Assembly: GCF_964204645.1 (NCBI RefSeq)
Contig: NC_134026.1
Location: 1,240,001-1,304,000, forward strand
DNA length: 64,000 nucleotides
Source: Tubulanus polymorphus
Lineage: Eukaryota > Nemertea > Palaeonemertea > Tubulaniformes > Tubulanidae
Direction: 5' to 3'
This document shows, piece by piece, positions 37,001-49,700 of the stretch. The position numbers were made by a program, and so were the translations under genes. Within the stretch, counting starts at the first letter, position 1; each line of letters starts with the position of its first letter. The notes under the pieces are model-generated. The model was not told the origin of the DNA. It did no database searches and saw only the letters and a list, made by a program, of their open reading frames with translations.

Positions 37001-40000
37001 TTATGTGTTTGCTCGTTTGAAAGCTCGTGACCGAACCCCGTACCGGGATCGAACGAGGCTTTTTACATATTTCATTCACAACGCGCAGAGCGGCGAATAA
37101 ATTCAATCCGTAAATTATCATCAATTTGATAATTACTACGAAACACGAACGACGAACGAGACACGGAAAGTTGGAAAATATTTCACTTTTTATTATTAAT
37201 TCATAAACGTTAATGCGGAACATGCGTGCTAAAGCAGCTGATTGTAGTTAGTGCATTTAGTTATTGCTATTGATGGTATATTTCTCTATAAATTACTGTA
37301 TTAACTCGGTATATTCGATAGCCGCGTGTTTCATCGACGAGTTTACGACTTACCGATCATCATCGGCGCATCGCATATACATTTCTAAATCATGACCGAA
37401 TATTTGAAATGAGTTGCCGCAATCAGCAGGAACCGCAGCAACCCGGGACGCATTAATGCAAATGATTTTCCATCGGGTGAATTTATGATACTGTTAACGA
37501 CGAGACGACTGCGAACACTAAACGCTTTTACAACATACTGTTTACAGAAAAACTATAGAGTACAAGCATCGATCTTCCGTCATCAGTCGAAATTACTGTA
37601 ATTTACCACCATATGCTTTTAACTCTTTTGGAAAATTACGGTAAATTCTGTATCGATTCGATCGTCGGCTATGTGGTAATATACACAGGCCTGCTAAGCA
37701 CAAAATTTATTCAGGAAAATTTCATAGTTATATCGAAGAAACTTCAAAATTAATCATTAATTAACTGTAAGACCCTCGATAACACCTTTTACGACAAATC
37801 ATCAAACGAATCAAATTAGCATTTCATGGAAATCAGAAACATTGACAGGTAGAAATTTCATGCAGAAAAAATTCTAATCCGCGTTACCGATCAGACACGG
37901 TTTATTGGCCAGAAAATGGTCAGTCAGTGAACCTGGAATGATCTACATAATTGCCATGCGCTTTTAAAAAAGTCCAAGGTCGTCATCCTCCTAGCAAACG
38001 CAATGAGTTCTAGCTTTTGCCTTACATTTCAAGCAGCATAATTAACACAGCTGGCTCCAGTCGACCTGGGTCTGAAGTGTTAATTGATTTTTCTGTTTAT
38101 TTGATCAATGACGAACGGTGCATTATGATAATGAATTAATGACACGTATATTCTGATTCGTGTATCTTATCATTGTTTTTGTCGCGACGGGATTAAAACA
38201 AGACGATTGTCAACGAGTTCATCCGATAACCGCAATAAATACTTCAACCGGGTTCAAATTATTTTTTCAACATCAACCCACTTAGCGCTGAGCAGGACAT
38301 TAGCTGTTATCCTGAATATTGTTTTAAGACCTTATCACGGGACCATCAGGGGGGTGTGTAGGCCTCCCACGGGAAATTTTAGAATTCTTATCTCCTCTAG
38401 ATATATTCTGAGCATTCATAAAGACGTTAAATTAAATTTTTCACACACACATCGCTCCAAAATACTTCGAACATAAGTCTGCTCTGATGTTTGGTGTATC
38501 GAAAAAAAATCTTGAAAGTAACAGCGGTAGGCTGGATCGGGGCCGGTAGCAGGTTCGAGAGAGAGATCAGCTAGCAGAATCTTCAACCAAGAAACAACTC
38601 CAAAATTCCCACAATGATTTACAGGTTTTACAAAACCAGTGTTCTTCGCAATAAGTGTTAAGAGTCACAAACTGGACGGATCAAAATAACATTTCCTGAA
38701 CTTCATCAACACAGCTTGTGCATAAATTCTGAGCTCCATGGTATATGGCATCAAACGGGGACAAAAACATGTTGACAAGAAATGCTTCTGAATTTTTCAG
38801 ATTTTCATCCCTGCTATGTTAAAAACCAGCTGTTACACTTATATCAGTGCACCTAATATAACAGTGCACCTTAACCAGACAGTAAACATAATTAATGAAG
38901 AGTTCATTAACCTTTCACGTTATGTATATAGATACAATGTATACACAACAAACCTTGATAAACACCTGTATCTGTATAAATGATAAACACTACATCCTGT
39001 TGAGTAGTTTAAACACCAGGGGCAAAACTATCATCATCTGCATTTTTTTTAACACCCTCGACCGATGTTTTTCCCAATGGGGGAGAGACCAGAGAAGAAC
39101 CACCGACCAAGAAACTCTTTCGCCACCAGGGTTTGAACCCATAAACCCTTGAATGACGAGACTAGTGACCGGCGCCTTAAACCACTCGGCCACTGCACCT
39201 CGGACACCAGCATCATTTACTTTAAACATCTACAGATATTACAAAATGTCTATTTCATATATACACATGGATATTGCGGGTTTATTTTAACACTACACAT
39301 CGACTGTGACAAGTTTAAACTGATCTTACCTCTTTCATTTTATGAAAATCCACAGCTGGTCGGTCGTCTTCGCGTCGTCGCTTTACGCCACATTTACGAT
39401 CGGAGAGAACGCACGGCTGCGAGCGACTTCGCATGATTCGATGTCGTCTTGGAGACGCTATAGTCGAGGATGAACCGGAGCCTCCGGAGTGCTGCTGCTG
39501 CTGCTGGACCGATGAGACGCCGGTCATCACGCCTGATGAGATTGCCTCCTCCACCGATATGCTACGATTCTGCCGCGTTAAACCGAACCAGTTCATAAAA
39601 CACGAAGCCGTACCGACCGTCGACTGTTCAAACCACGGCGCCGTAGAGAACGACGAATTACTGGAACTATCTACGAAACCGCTCGATACGGACGCGGGCC
39701 GCGGCACCGGTGAATCACGCGGAGAAGACGATAACTCCGACGACGAACGTAGTCCGCATCCGGGCGATATCACGTGACTACCTCTGAGGAGACCCAGCGG
39801 AGAATTGCGATTTTTTATCGACTTGTTATTGTTAGTGTGCGGACGCAGCGCGATCGGTTTCAATACGTTATGATTGCACCACGTCGAGTTACTCGGTATC
39901 GACAGCGAGCGACATTGTCTTTTCTTTGGAGGAACGGCGGCGACATTCGACAACGCCTCGCAGTGACAACAAATCTCTAAACCAGTCGAGTATTTCTTGC

Positions 40001-40901
40001 GATGTTTGCTGAATGTAGGCGTTTCCAAGCTACGCTGAGGCGTCTTCGTTTGACGGAATGCTGAGAATGCGCCGTGGTTGTACGCGCCGGCTTCAAACAT
40101 GTTGTGGTCCCAACCTGTAAATAACGAAAACGTGTGAAACCATTCCATCAAAATGAGAGGAAAATAATAAAGTGAAATTCGACTAAGTCGTTTTTGGGAC
40201 TAATTCATTAATCAAATATTAATGGGGCACAAATATTTCATCATTGCATTTTGCCTGTATCCACAGGATGTGATCAATGGCACTTTATATACCAGGTGTG
40301 TTTTTAGATGTTGTCCGAAGATCTCTTAACTATCTGATGCCCAAAAAGAAGCGAGCAGCTTATTCCACATGCGTGGAGCAAAACTAGAGAAACAGCGATC
40401 TCAATGTTCTGGACTCTATCTCAAGGAGTTGGAGAGTACAAACTGAATTCTTGATTTCATTTCTGATCTTTTAAACTTGTATTGAGCAGGTTTAAATTGT
40501 ATTATCAATGCACACGTCTGAGTCAGTTTGATCCTAAACTAAAGCGCAGCTAGTGTCGTGGGTAAAACTGAATCACGCCGAAGGAGGGCTGTATTTCAAA
40601 TCCTTTTAAGTTGGCAGAGAATTACGACAACATTTCTTTCACCTGCTGTGCCTTTGAACGCCGTGGCAAAATCGCTTTGAGCCAGAGGCATGATCCAGTT
40701 CGTAAATTTCTTCTACAAAAGAGTAAATAAGCAAGTCATACATCGTGGAACTAACTATATAGGCGTCTATTGAATATGATTCATGCTCGACGCGACGCGA
40801 ATCCAAAAATGCAAAAGACTTTTACTAACCGTAGACTCGGCGGTTGCACTAACATCGTGTAGCGTTTGAACACGAAACTTTTCTGTAATAATGTCAACCA
40901 T
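34035..40901 (-). CDS. fam53: FAM53 family protein
   Basis: Five coding exons, 40830-40901, 40643-40712, 39330-40114, 35665-35712 and 34035-34379, join in phase to 439 residues. The N-terminus MVDIITEKF matches the family start (MVTLITEKL). PPKKRQCRSLSIP (~residue 105) and RSRSQPCVLSDRKCGVKRR with VDFHKM (~residues 285-310) are the two hallmark FAM53 blocks. The C-terminus EIDLEQIEND resembles the acidic end of the vertebrate proteins. Vertebrate FAM53 members (Simplet/DNTNP) are nuclear, contain basic localisation signals and affect Wnt/beta-catenin signalling and regeneration; I infer the same location here. It has a glutamine run and serine-rich low-complexity stretches. A short out-of-frame upstream ATG in the first coding exon overlaps the true start. 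Untranslated leader exons probably lie at 42326-42375 and ~44980-45080. Confidence 0.92.
35030..35286. repeat. MITE-like element with CAGGGTCCGATCTAAG ends, copy 1
   Basis: Terminal cagggtccgatctaag and tagatcggactctg are inverted. The interior has gcttgcccccc, acaagtgataatgatta and gatgagaatatacttg. An inverted copy lies at 57091-57355. CAGGG ends suggest a hAT-type non-autonomous element, but I could not define a clear 8-bp target duplication. Confidence 0.7.
36577..36838. repeat. hAT-like short element remnant (GGATGGCCA ... TGGCCACCCTG)
   Basis: The ends cgggatggccagttta and taagtggccaccctg are imperfect inverted repeats of the CAGGGTGGCCA type. The interior repeats words such as aaattccctga. 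Related aattccctg/cagggaat words recur at 49820-49950 and 58390-58420. It is in a FAM53 intron. Confidence 0.45.
39000..39203 (-). repeat. tRNA-derived SINE
   Basis: On the minus strand a tRNA-like head carries an A box (tggccgagtgg, 39182-39192) and a B box (gggttcaaaccc, 39129-39140), followed by a body leading to an A-rich tract near 39043. The spacing suggests a Leu/Ser-like type II tRNA ancestor. It sits in a FAM53 intron in the same orientation as the gene. It could be a tRNA pseudogene, but the attached body favours a SINE. Confidence 0.6.
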
Positions 40902-41177
40902 GACCAAACCTCACCCAGACGAACATCTGAAATCATCTACGACGATTGACATGCGCGATCTGCAAAGAGAGAGATAACTTATAAAGACCTGTTCATACTT
41001 TTTTTTTTTCGACGTGAATCAAACCGAAAATAAGCGAATGCAAACTGCCACATTTCAGACATTAAACACTGATGATTCAATATGCATTTTTAACAGTAAT
41101 CGATATTACAATGAATATGATCTACTTTTTAGCTCATCGCTTGTGTAAATATGTATAACTGAGCTGAACTGGCTGGT

Positions 41178-41961
<784 letters not shown>

Positions 41962-43424
41962 CGGCATTCCAATAACACCCCCTCGCAAAAAAAAAAACTA
42001 CCGTAAATGCTTTATAACCTTCATAAAAGATTAAACCTATTCAATGTTATTGACGCCTACCTCTATACTAGGGTAAACAGTATGCAAAACAGGATGAATA
42101 ATATGCAAGTTTCAAACACTATATCTGGTATAGGCACTTATCCGGTATATCGGCAGAGCAGAAGACAATTCTCGCATACCAGTAATTAGGCAATTAATAC
42201 ATATATATGAATTTTGAAGTATTTTGTACTGAAGTTTTGCGCACAAAAAAAAGGATATCGTATGTAGAACGTCAATAATATTGATTCATTCACGAGCGAC
42301 CAAGAGAAAGAATGAACTGACTTACATAAATTCGGTGCACTTCGCTCATGTTCTACCATAACAGCATTTTCGGCTCTGAAATAAACAAAGAAAAATGAAG
42401 GAACATCTGTAATCACACGCTACAACCAAAGTAGCTATGTTTTTAGAACACACGACGCACGGTGGGATCAACCGTGCACTGTTATAATGTAGAATAGTAA
42501 ACCTTACGATCGAAGAAAAGATTACTGCAGTAAACTGAACCCATTACTGCCCGAGGATAGGAACAGTTCGAAGAGACAAAGAACATCCGCGAAAGAAAAT
42601 GTCACAGCGTATGTTATAATACACTACACCTTTTTATCCCGTACGAAGTCATAAATTTCACATACGTCAATATCTTACGACAGACGAACGAACGGTCGCG
42701 GTAATCTTATTCAAACGTGATTTCGTTCGCGTCGTCGTTGTAAAAAATATCGAGAGAAATCACTTCGGTCAATGATATTCTTCTTTGTACGCGAAAGCCT
42801 ATTCGGCACTTTCTTTTTCTTGTAAATATTTCACGCCGTAAATTCAGGTCAATGGCTGCCACGATTGGAGAAGAACTAGCTCGCTAAGTATATATATATA
42901 TATATACACGTAAATAGGAACCGGATGAAGTAAAATATTGTAAATATTCAAACTTCAAAATCGGTTTTACGAATCACAACACGACGCATATAGGCCTAAA
43001 CAACAGCCGCCACTCAAAACGTCGAATCGCATTTTGAATTGATTGATTAAAATTTCCAAAACGCACAATTCTTGTCATTAATACCATATATACGTGCCAC
43101 AGGCGAATGTAAGCTTATACTCGTACATATGGGGCTGAATGAAACTCTAGAACACTTAGAAAATGAAATTTTCACCATGAATTGTACTGAATTAATAATT
43201 ACAGTACTGACTCATTATAGATGTTTTCGATATTTGACAGAAATGCGTTAATTGTATCAACAGCTGCAACAATATGGTATTGGCTTATATGACTGTCACA
43301 CCTGCGCAATCAGGGGGCCGATCCAAACTTGGGGGCATCGTCGCTTGCCATGGTTTGAGTGCCTCACGCCAACACAAACCCTGGCCGCAGACCCTTTATT
43401 GGTCTACTACACCGCCCAAGATTT

Positions 43425-43508
43425 CTTGGGCAGACAGGTTGCCAAAACAACATATCTGATTGGCTTACAAAGACTGGTGGCCGCAGAGTGGCAACCTGTC
43501 TGCCCAAG
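43425..43508. repeat. 20-bp perfect inverted repeat (foldback)
   Basis: cttgggcagacaggttgcca at 43425-43444 and its exact inverted copy at 43489-43508, in a locally GC-rich 300-bp patch unlike its AT-rich neighbours. The patch is probably a short mobile element; the overlapping plus-strand frame (107 codons) shows no domain. Confidence 0.7.
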
Positions 43509-44969
43509 AGACCACTCCCGGCCAAATAGGCTAGGCCTACATGTGTGGCTAGACCTAGTTGGTACCCTTCTTTAGAGAATGCAACATTGATGAGCGTTGA
43601 AAAGCGAAACGAAATGAGAGGGAAAACCTAGATCAGGTTGATTAATGTTAATGTTTCTCACATTCTGGCAATCTTCCAGGACTTGTCTGCAAGAACCGCA
43701 GAATACTAAAAGAAGCAGCAGCAGCGTACCACGAGCAACTGATTCACATCTCTAGACGTACAGTCACCAATCTAGGACAATGATTACAATGTATATGGTT
43801 ATTCACGTCACTCATATTTCATCTAATAACCTCTTCTCTCACTAAATCAGCAGCAGCAGACTGTGGTTTCACACGAGATACATTACACTGCATTTAGACC
43901 ATGTTGCACGGTATCAGTAACACCAATGATCAAGTTATCAGCTAGCTTTTTTTACCAGTTCAATGCCAATCGATCGGAATATTGCGACAGAGCGGTATAA
44001 AATTTCAGACCTGATCTGAAATATTAGGGCATATCCTAAATGAAAAACAAACTAGGTAGGTATCAAGGGTCAATGATTCCTATATTCTGGAGGGTCATGT
44101 CATGGAATCTTTTTAGCTGGCGTCTCAATCATCGTTTTTGAACCCGGCACAAATATAAACCATCTAACACCAATAAAGACCTGCATCCAGACATGACTGC
44201 CTCGGAAACGCAGCAGAGAATTGTGATTATCAACTTGTATATTTAAACCATAACCGACTGACCATATCTAACAATAACGGAGCATAGCTGGGGCTTCAAT
44301 AATGTGAAAGGTAGATAAAAGAATTCTATAATTTTCTATAATTTTAAAAGCATTCGTTTCATTCTGTCTTCACTGAAACTGCAGAAACATCTTCACTCAA
44401 GAGTCACTTCACACATACATTTTTTGTTGTTAGATCAGCAAATGTCGGCAAACTCTGATATATCATGTCCTAACCGCGAGCGTCACCAGGTTTTGAACCC
44501 ACCACCCCTACGGTCGGTTTATTCATGTAGCGATATTTAATAATGGCATTTATTACGAGTTGCCAATCAAAGATTAGACCAAGCTATAAAGACAGGATTA
44601 ACCTAACCATATCCTAAATACACCATAACAAGTAAAATTTGGTTGTGGCCAAAGACCTCTCCTCAGACTCAGTCTCAGACAGTGCTGGTAACATAATTTC
44701 TAATCAATAAGCTCTTACAAGAAATGTCATGATAATTTTTCTGCAGATAGATTATTCAAATCGTGAAGTCTACGCTGATGCAAGTTAATTCACGGAAACA
44801 TTTTTCGAAATACCATCTACTATGTAAAAGCATTGAAAACGAACGAGCGGATTAAACCCAGACTATCAGCAGCGAATGAACAATTTTACCCGGGTTTTGT
44901 CAGCGCTAACAAAGGCACAATTCCTACTAAGTTCGAAGTTGTTTCACTACAGAACATATTTAATTCGAT

Positions 44970-45800
44970 CAGAACTTACCTGATGAGGTATACGTGAGTT
45001 TTGACGCGGTTTCAAGCGATGAGAAAAGCCTGAAGAATGGCAGCTAACCAGGTTCCAGTTGGCTGCACGGCTCTCTAGTGCATTGCACGGAGAGGAGCAC
45101 CTGCGATGACGTAGTGCGTCAACCAATCACATCATACACGATTATAATAATTTTTTCCTCCTTTTAAAACATTTTTTCTTGTCTTGCCTTTTTCTAACAA
45201 AAAAATTAATCAATTCCGTAAATAACTTTGATGATATTCGATCGTACGAATTAGATTTTTTGGTCTAACTTCTAAACTATAAATACTATCATCTGTGGGG
45301 AAATTAGATTTTGGTGAAAATCTAGAAAACGATTGCTCGCCACCCCCAAGAGTCGTATTACTATGCCAAAAAATGATTTAATGCTTCAAAATATATTTGG
45401 CGATATTATAATATAGGGTCAATTTTGCAGTGTATTATTTCTTTCATTCCATCGAATTCGGCCTCTCAAAAACGGATTTTCTTCGTATTTTCAGTTATCA
45501 ACTTCAATTTCGCAATCGCGCACACGTAAATATTTTCAACACAACGTTTTTGGTTAAAAAGGAAAAGGGCTAAGTAAAGAAAAGGTTGACGTCTGACCTT
45601 GACTGACAGTTGGTGACATTCGCGTGCACCGTGTATCAAAACATCACGTATTCGAGTTCGAAATATTAACTAAAAACAGGACAAATTAATGACCAATGAA
45701 TTAAATCTCAAATTTATTTACTTTATCTTTCGTATTCTAGGGTCTACGTAAATTTTCCGTGAGCATTCAACGTGAAATTGTTGAAATGTTTTTGCAAATG
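44970..45800. promoter_or_regulatory. Candidate bidirectional promoter of FAM53 (minus) and R3HCC1L (plus)
   Basis: The likely first exon of FAM53 ends at the donor 44974-44979 and reads leftward. The R3HCC1L gene reads rightward, with its first recognised coding exon at 46782. No other gene lies between them, and 45040-45120 is relatively GC-rich. The exact start sites cannot be seen. Confidence 0.3.
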
Positions 45801-46781
45801 TCGAGTCTATTGTAGCCACGTGCGTTTGTTTACATTTTTGAAATACAAATCTATTGACGAAACGTTGATCAGTTCTAAACGCTTCAGACTGGCTATAATC
45901 CACGTTTGATGAGGCAGTTTTATCATTTTATATATGAATAAAAATGTATAATTTATCGGGATGATTATCAGGAATGTGTATTCAATGGATATTGAAAAAT
46001 AAAATCATTTTCTCCTGGTCGCAAATCATTCACAAAGTTATCCATTTAGTTACGACTTAATTGATCACCTCTTTAGAGTCTGTGTAAGCGCCTTTCAGTT
46101 TCGATAATCAGAAAAATACTGAAATTCCGTTCTATTTTTTGTCACTTTTTTCGTGACCAAATCAAGTAAATGTGTCTTGATTAGTTCAGCTAAATAACAG
46201 GCAAGTAAATACGATATAGAACCGTAAATGATCACTTTTTGTGACTGGATTTATGGATTTTCTTAAAAAATATCGTCAACACTTTTTCTACTACCTACTA
46301 ACCAGAGTACTACTACTACTACCACTTTCCAATCCAAGTTTGAGCGTTCAGTGACAGGAATGTCGGTGCTTTTTTGGGTCAAAAGTTACTCATTTTGAAT
46401 CCCTAGACCTCCCTGATAATAAATATGCAGAAATAAAAATCTTTGGGAGGGGGTACGAAAGTGCAATAAGGGGCCCTAGCGCGGGAACGTCCAATCTGGT
46501 CCAATGCACTTGCCATTCTGGTCAGTTTGTTACGAATCATTAGAATACAGGCTGTTCATCAAGGCTAATTCAGGTTGATTTAAATCTGATCGTAAACAGT
46601 CAAAACTCTGCGATTTTCTTAACGGGAACCTTTTTCGATATGAATGTATTCATGACCAGGAAAGATTAGTCGAGTCGCTATAAGTTGACCTGAGCTAGGC
46701 TTTTGTCCATAATTAAAAGACGATCACATGTAAATCAATTTTAGATACAATATAATATTATTAAGGAATGTATAATTTCAG

Positions 46782-49700
46782 TAGTATATTCATCCACCGT
46801 GGCGGCTTTCCTTGTTGATAACCGGTATCTGAATGCAGTTGATGAGGTGTTTGTTGAAAACGTTGCTGACGATGTTCAATCGTTCAATGACAATGTAGTG
46901 AATGATCCAGAAAGGTATATTGAATTTTAATAGATAGTTCCAGGATAGTTGTTGGTGTTCTTCTCCGTAAGTTCAGCTGGTATTCGGACTATGAAAACTC
47001 ACCTAAAGTACAGTTTGTTTCTAGTACGCGGTTCCAGTGTTACGAGTTGAATTCGAATCCCTTTCTCAAATCATAGGCTGAAGACCATGACTGGATTTAA
47101 AACATATAGTACTTGAGACAATTTGAATTAAGAATTTGTTTCTTCTTTCTTGCAGGGTTTTGATATTTCCTGCAGTGGATAACTATCATCGTCTATTAAT
47201 TCACAGGACGGTCGAGAAATTTCCTGATCTGAAGAGTTTTTCAATCGGTCAAGGCCATCAAAGGCGAACAGTAGTGTGTTCATCATCAAAACATCAGTAA
47301 GCATGAATAGTTATGAAATGGGACGGGGTCAATTTAACGCCTTGAAAGTCGTAGAATGGCCTCTGGCATCATTAAATCAGGGTCATAGTCCTGCCTCACA
47401 CACTAATACAATTTAAAGCTTTTTGGTCCTATTATGATGTCTAGTAAACTAGTCTGGTAAGAGTAATCTCGACTGAAAACGATGATTCTGGGCTATAAGC
47501 CTCTTTCTTTAAAAATAGCAAACGTTCCAAATCTAATTATGATTTCCTGGCGATTTTAGACAATTTGAGGAAAGTATGAGCGATAAACATTCCCAATGTG
47601 ACCAACACGAAGGAGAATCGGCGAGTCAGAAAGAATCATCGGAATCGAAATATCGACCACCGAGGCATTCTTCATCGCGGAATCGAAATGATTCATCATC
47701 ACCGAGAGGGTGTACCTCGCCTGCTGCTGGGTGTAGTTCATCACCGAGAGGCTGTACCTCGCCTGCTGCTGGGTGTAGTTCATCAAAAGTATGTAGATAA
47801 TTAGTATTCGCCGTTATTTTCATCCTACCTCCAGTATCCCACTAGATGACGAGCGTATCAATACTTGGTCCAAATTTTTTTCATATTTCATTGGTGAATT
47901 TGCATATGGAGCCCTAATTCAAAAACAGAAGACAGATTAAATATCATGTTTGACCACTTACATGATCTCGTATAATAGCTAAAGAATTCACTGATTTACA
48001 GGTTGTCACCGGGACTACTGGCTCATCTCACAGTCCAACACCGATCTCAGGAGAACCTGCACAACAAGCCAATGAAAAGAAACGTGCAAGGTATGTTCTT
48101 CAGTTAACAATAATAGATATAGAAGTGAAATAATGCTGTCTTCACTTTCAATCTTTCTTGTTGTTTTTCATGGGTTTACATCTATAGACTAACTATTGGT
48201 TTATTTTGTTTTTGATAGAGTCAAACCTCGTCGACCTGACCAACAAGTTTACGTGCCGAGGGGTCGAAGAATGGAAATATCTGCTCAACAGACATCGTCC
48301 GATACAGTACCTAATACTGAAACTGTGGTGCCACCGTCGGCTTGTGCCGGTCGAGATCGGGACTCGGTCAGCAGCGTAAACACTACTACAGTCTCCGGTG
48401 AACTGGTTGAAGCTAGCCGCGAACAAACGCAGAGACAACGTCCGGAAATACCGGTTTACGTACCACGCGGTCGCAGGATGCAACAACTCATGATTCTGGC
48501 TGATAACGAAAATAATGAAAACCTAGTCAAATCTCAAGAACGCGAAGCGGAGGAGGCAGCTCAAATCAGTGCGAGTCGATCAATAGCCGAAACATCTCCT
48601 CTCCGTGATGATTTACAAACAGAAATGACGGACGTCGAGGTTTATTTGGAAGCCCGCGATTCTCCGTCAAACGACGGCGACGCGTATCACTCGTGTTCGG
48701 ATCACTTGACCGGCGGCAGCACTCACGAGGATCAACATCGTTCGAGCAACGCTTCGTCGAGCGGTAACTCGGAAGAACCGAGTAAACCGAAGAAAAAGAA
48801 AAGCTCATCGGATCCGCATAAACTGAGAAAAGGGTCGAGCAAAAACAGCGGCAAAGACGGCACTAAACGTAAAAAGAGCGATAAAAAGAAATCTTCGTCG
48901 AACTCTAATTTGATGGCGGTCGATGTCGTTTCGGATGTTTCTAATAGCGTAAATAAAAACAAAGCCGGCGAAATAGACGCTTTAAAGAATGACGTCGATC
49001 GGCAAAAAGAAATGGACACCGATAGAAAACAATACGAAATAGCAGCTTTCTCAAATAAATTCGTACAGGGCGCGACCGATGGATATAAAGATCTCTTCGA
49101 CGATAATAATCGTCTGGCTTTCGAAAACGATTTATCGTATCGAGAGGATGATAGCGTCGGGTCGTCGCAGATGACTCCCAGTGAAACGTCGTACGTCTCC
49201 GCGAATGAATCTATGAATACTAGCGGCGATATTGTAGCAATGAATACTAGCAGCGATATTGTAGCAATGAATACTAGCAGCGATATCGTAGTCGATAAAC
49301 TCATCGTTGAGAATCAGCGCGGCAGTTGCTGCGCGATCGAAAAACGTGACGAAATGCCTCGCGTCGCTTGCGTTTACGATATCAACTTTTCAAAAGAGTT
49401 TGCGCCGGCCGTATCGAAAGAATCGGCAATTGCTCAGACGTCTTCAGATCACGGTGCTAGCGTCAAATACAATCAGACGGAATCAGAGGCCGATGAATCG
49501 ACCTCGATTCACAACATTTCGCGAACCGCGCGAGTTGAAACGGATATGAATAGTAATAACATGAACACTGACGCGAGTAGTGAAACTTGTGCAAAAGAAA
49601 GTGAAATCAAATCAAGTGCTGAAAATCGATCGGAAATAGTTTCGAATTTAATGAACGGTATTAACGATGCTGCAACTGCTGCTGCTGCTGCTGAAACTAC

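Noticed and set aside
39433-39777. 114-codon plus-strand frame
   Set aside because: It is antisense to the FAM53 exon carrying the conserved RSRSQPC block.
43252-43575. 107-codon plus-strand frame in a GC-richer patch
   Set aside because: It overlaps a second frame of similar quality and a foldback; it is better explained as a mobile-element fragment.
48732-49304. 190-codon minus-strand frame
   Set aside because: It is a shadow of the R3HCC1L long exon, whose plus-strand frame matches the family.
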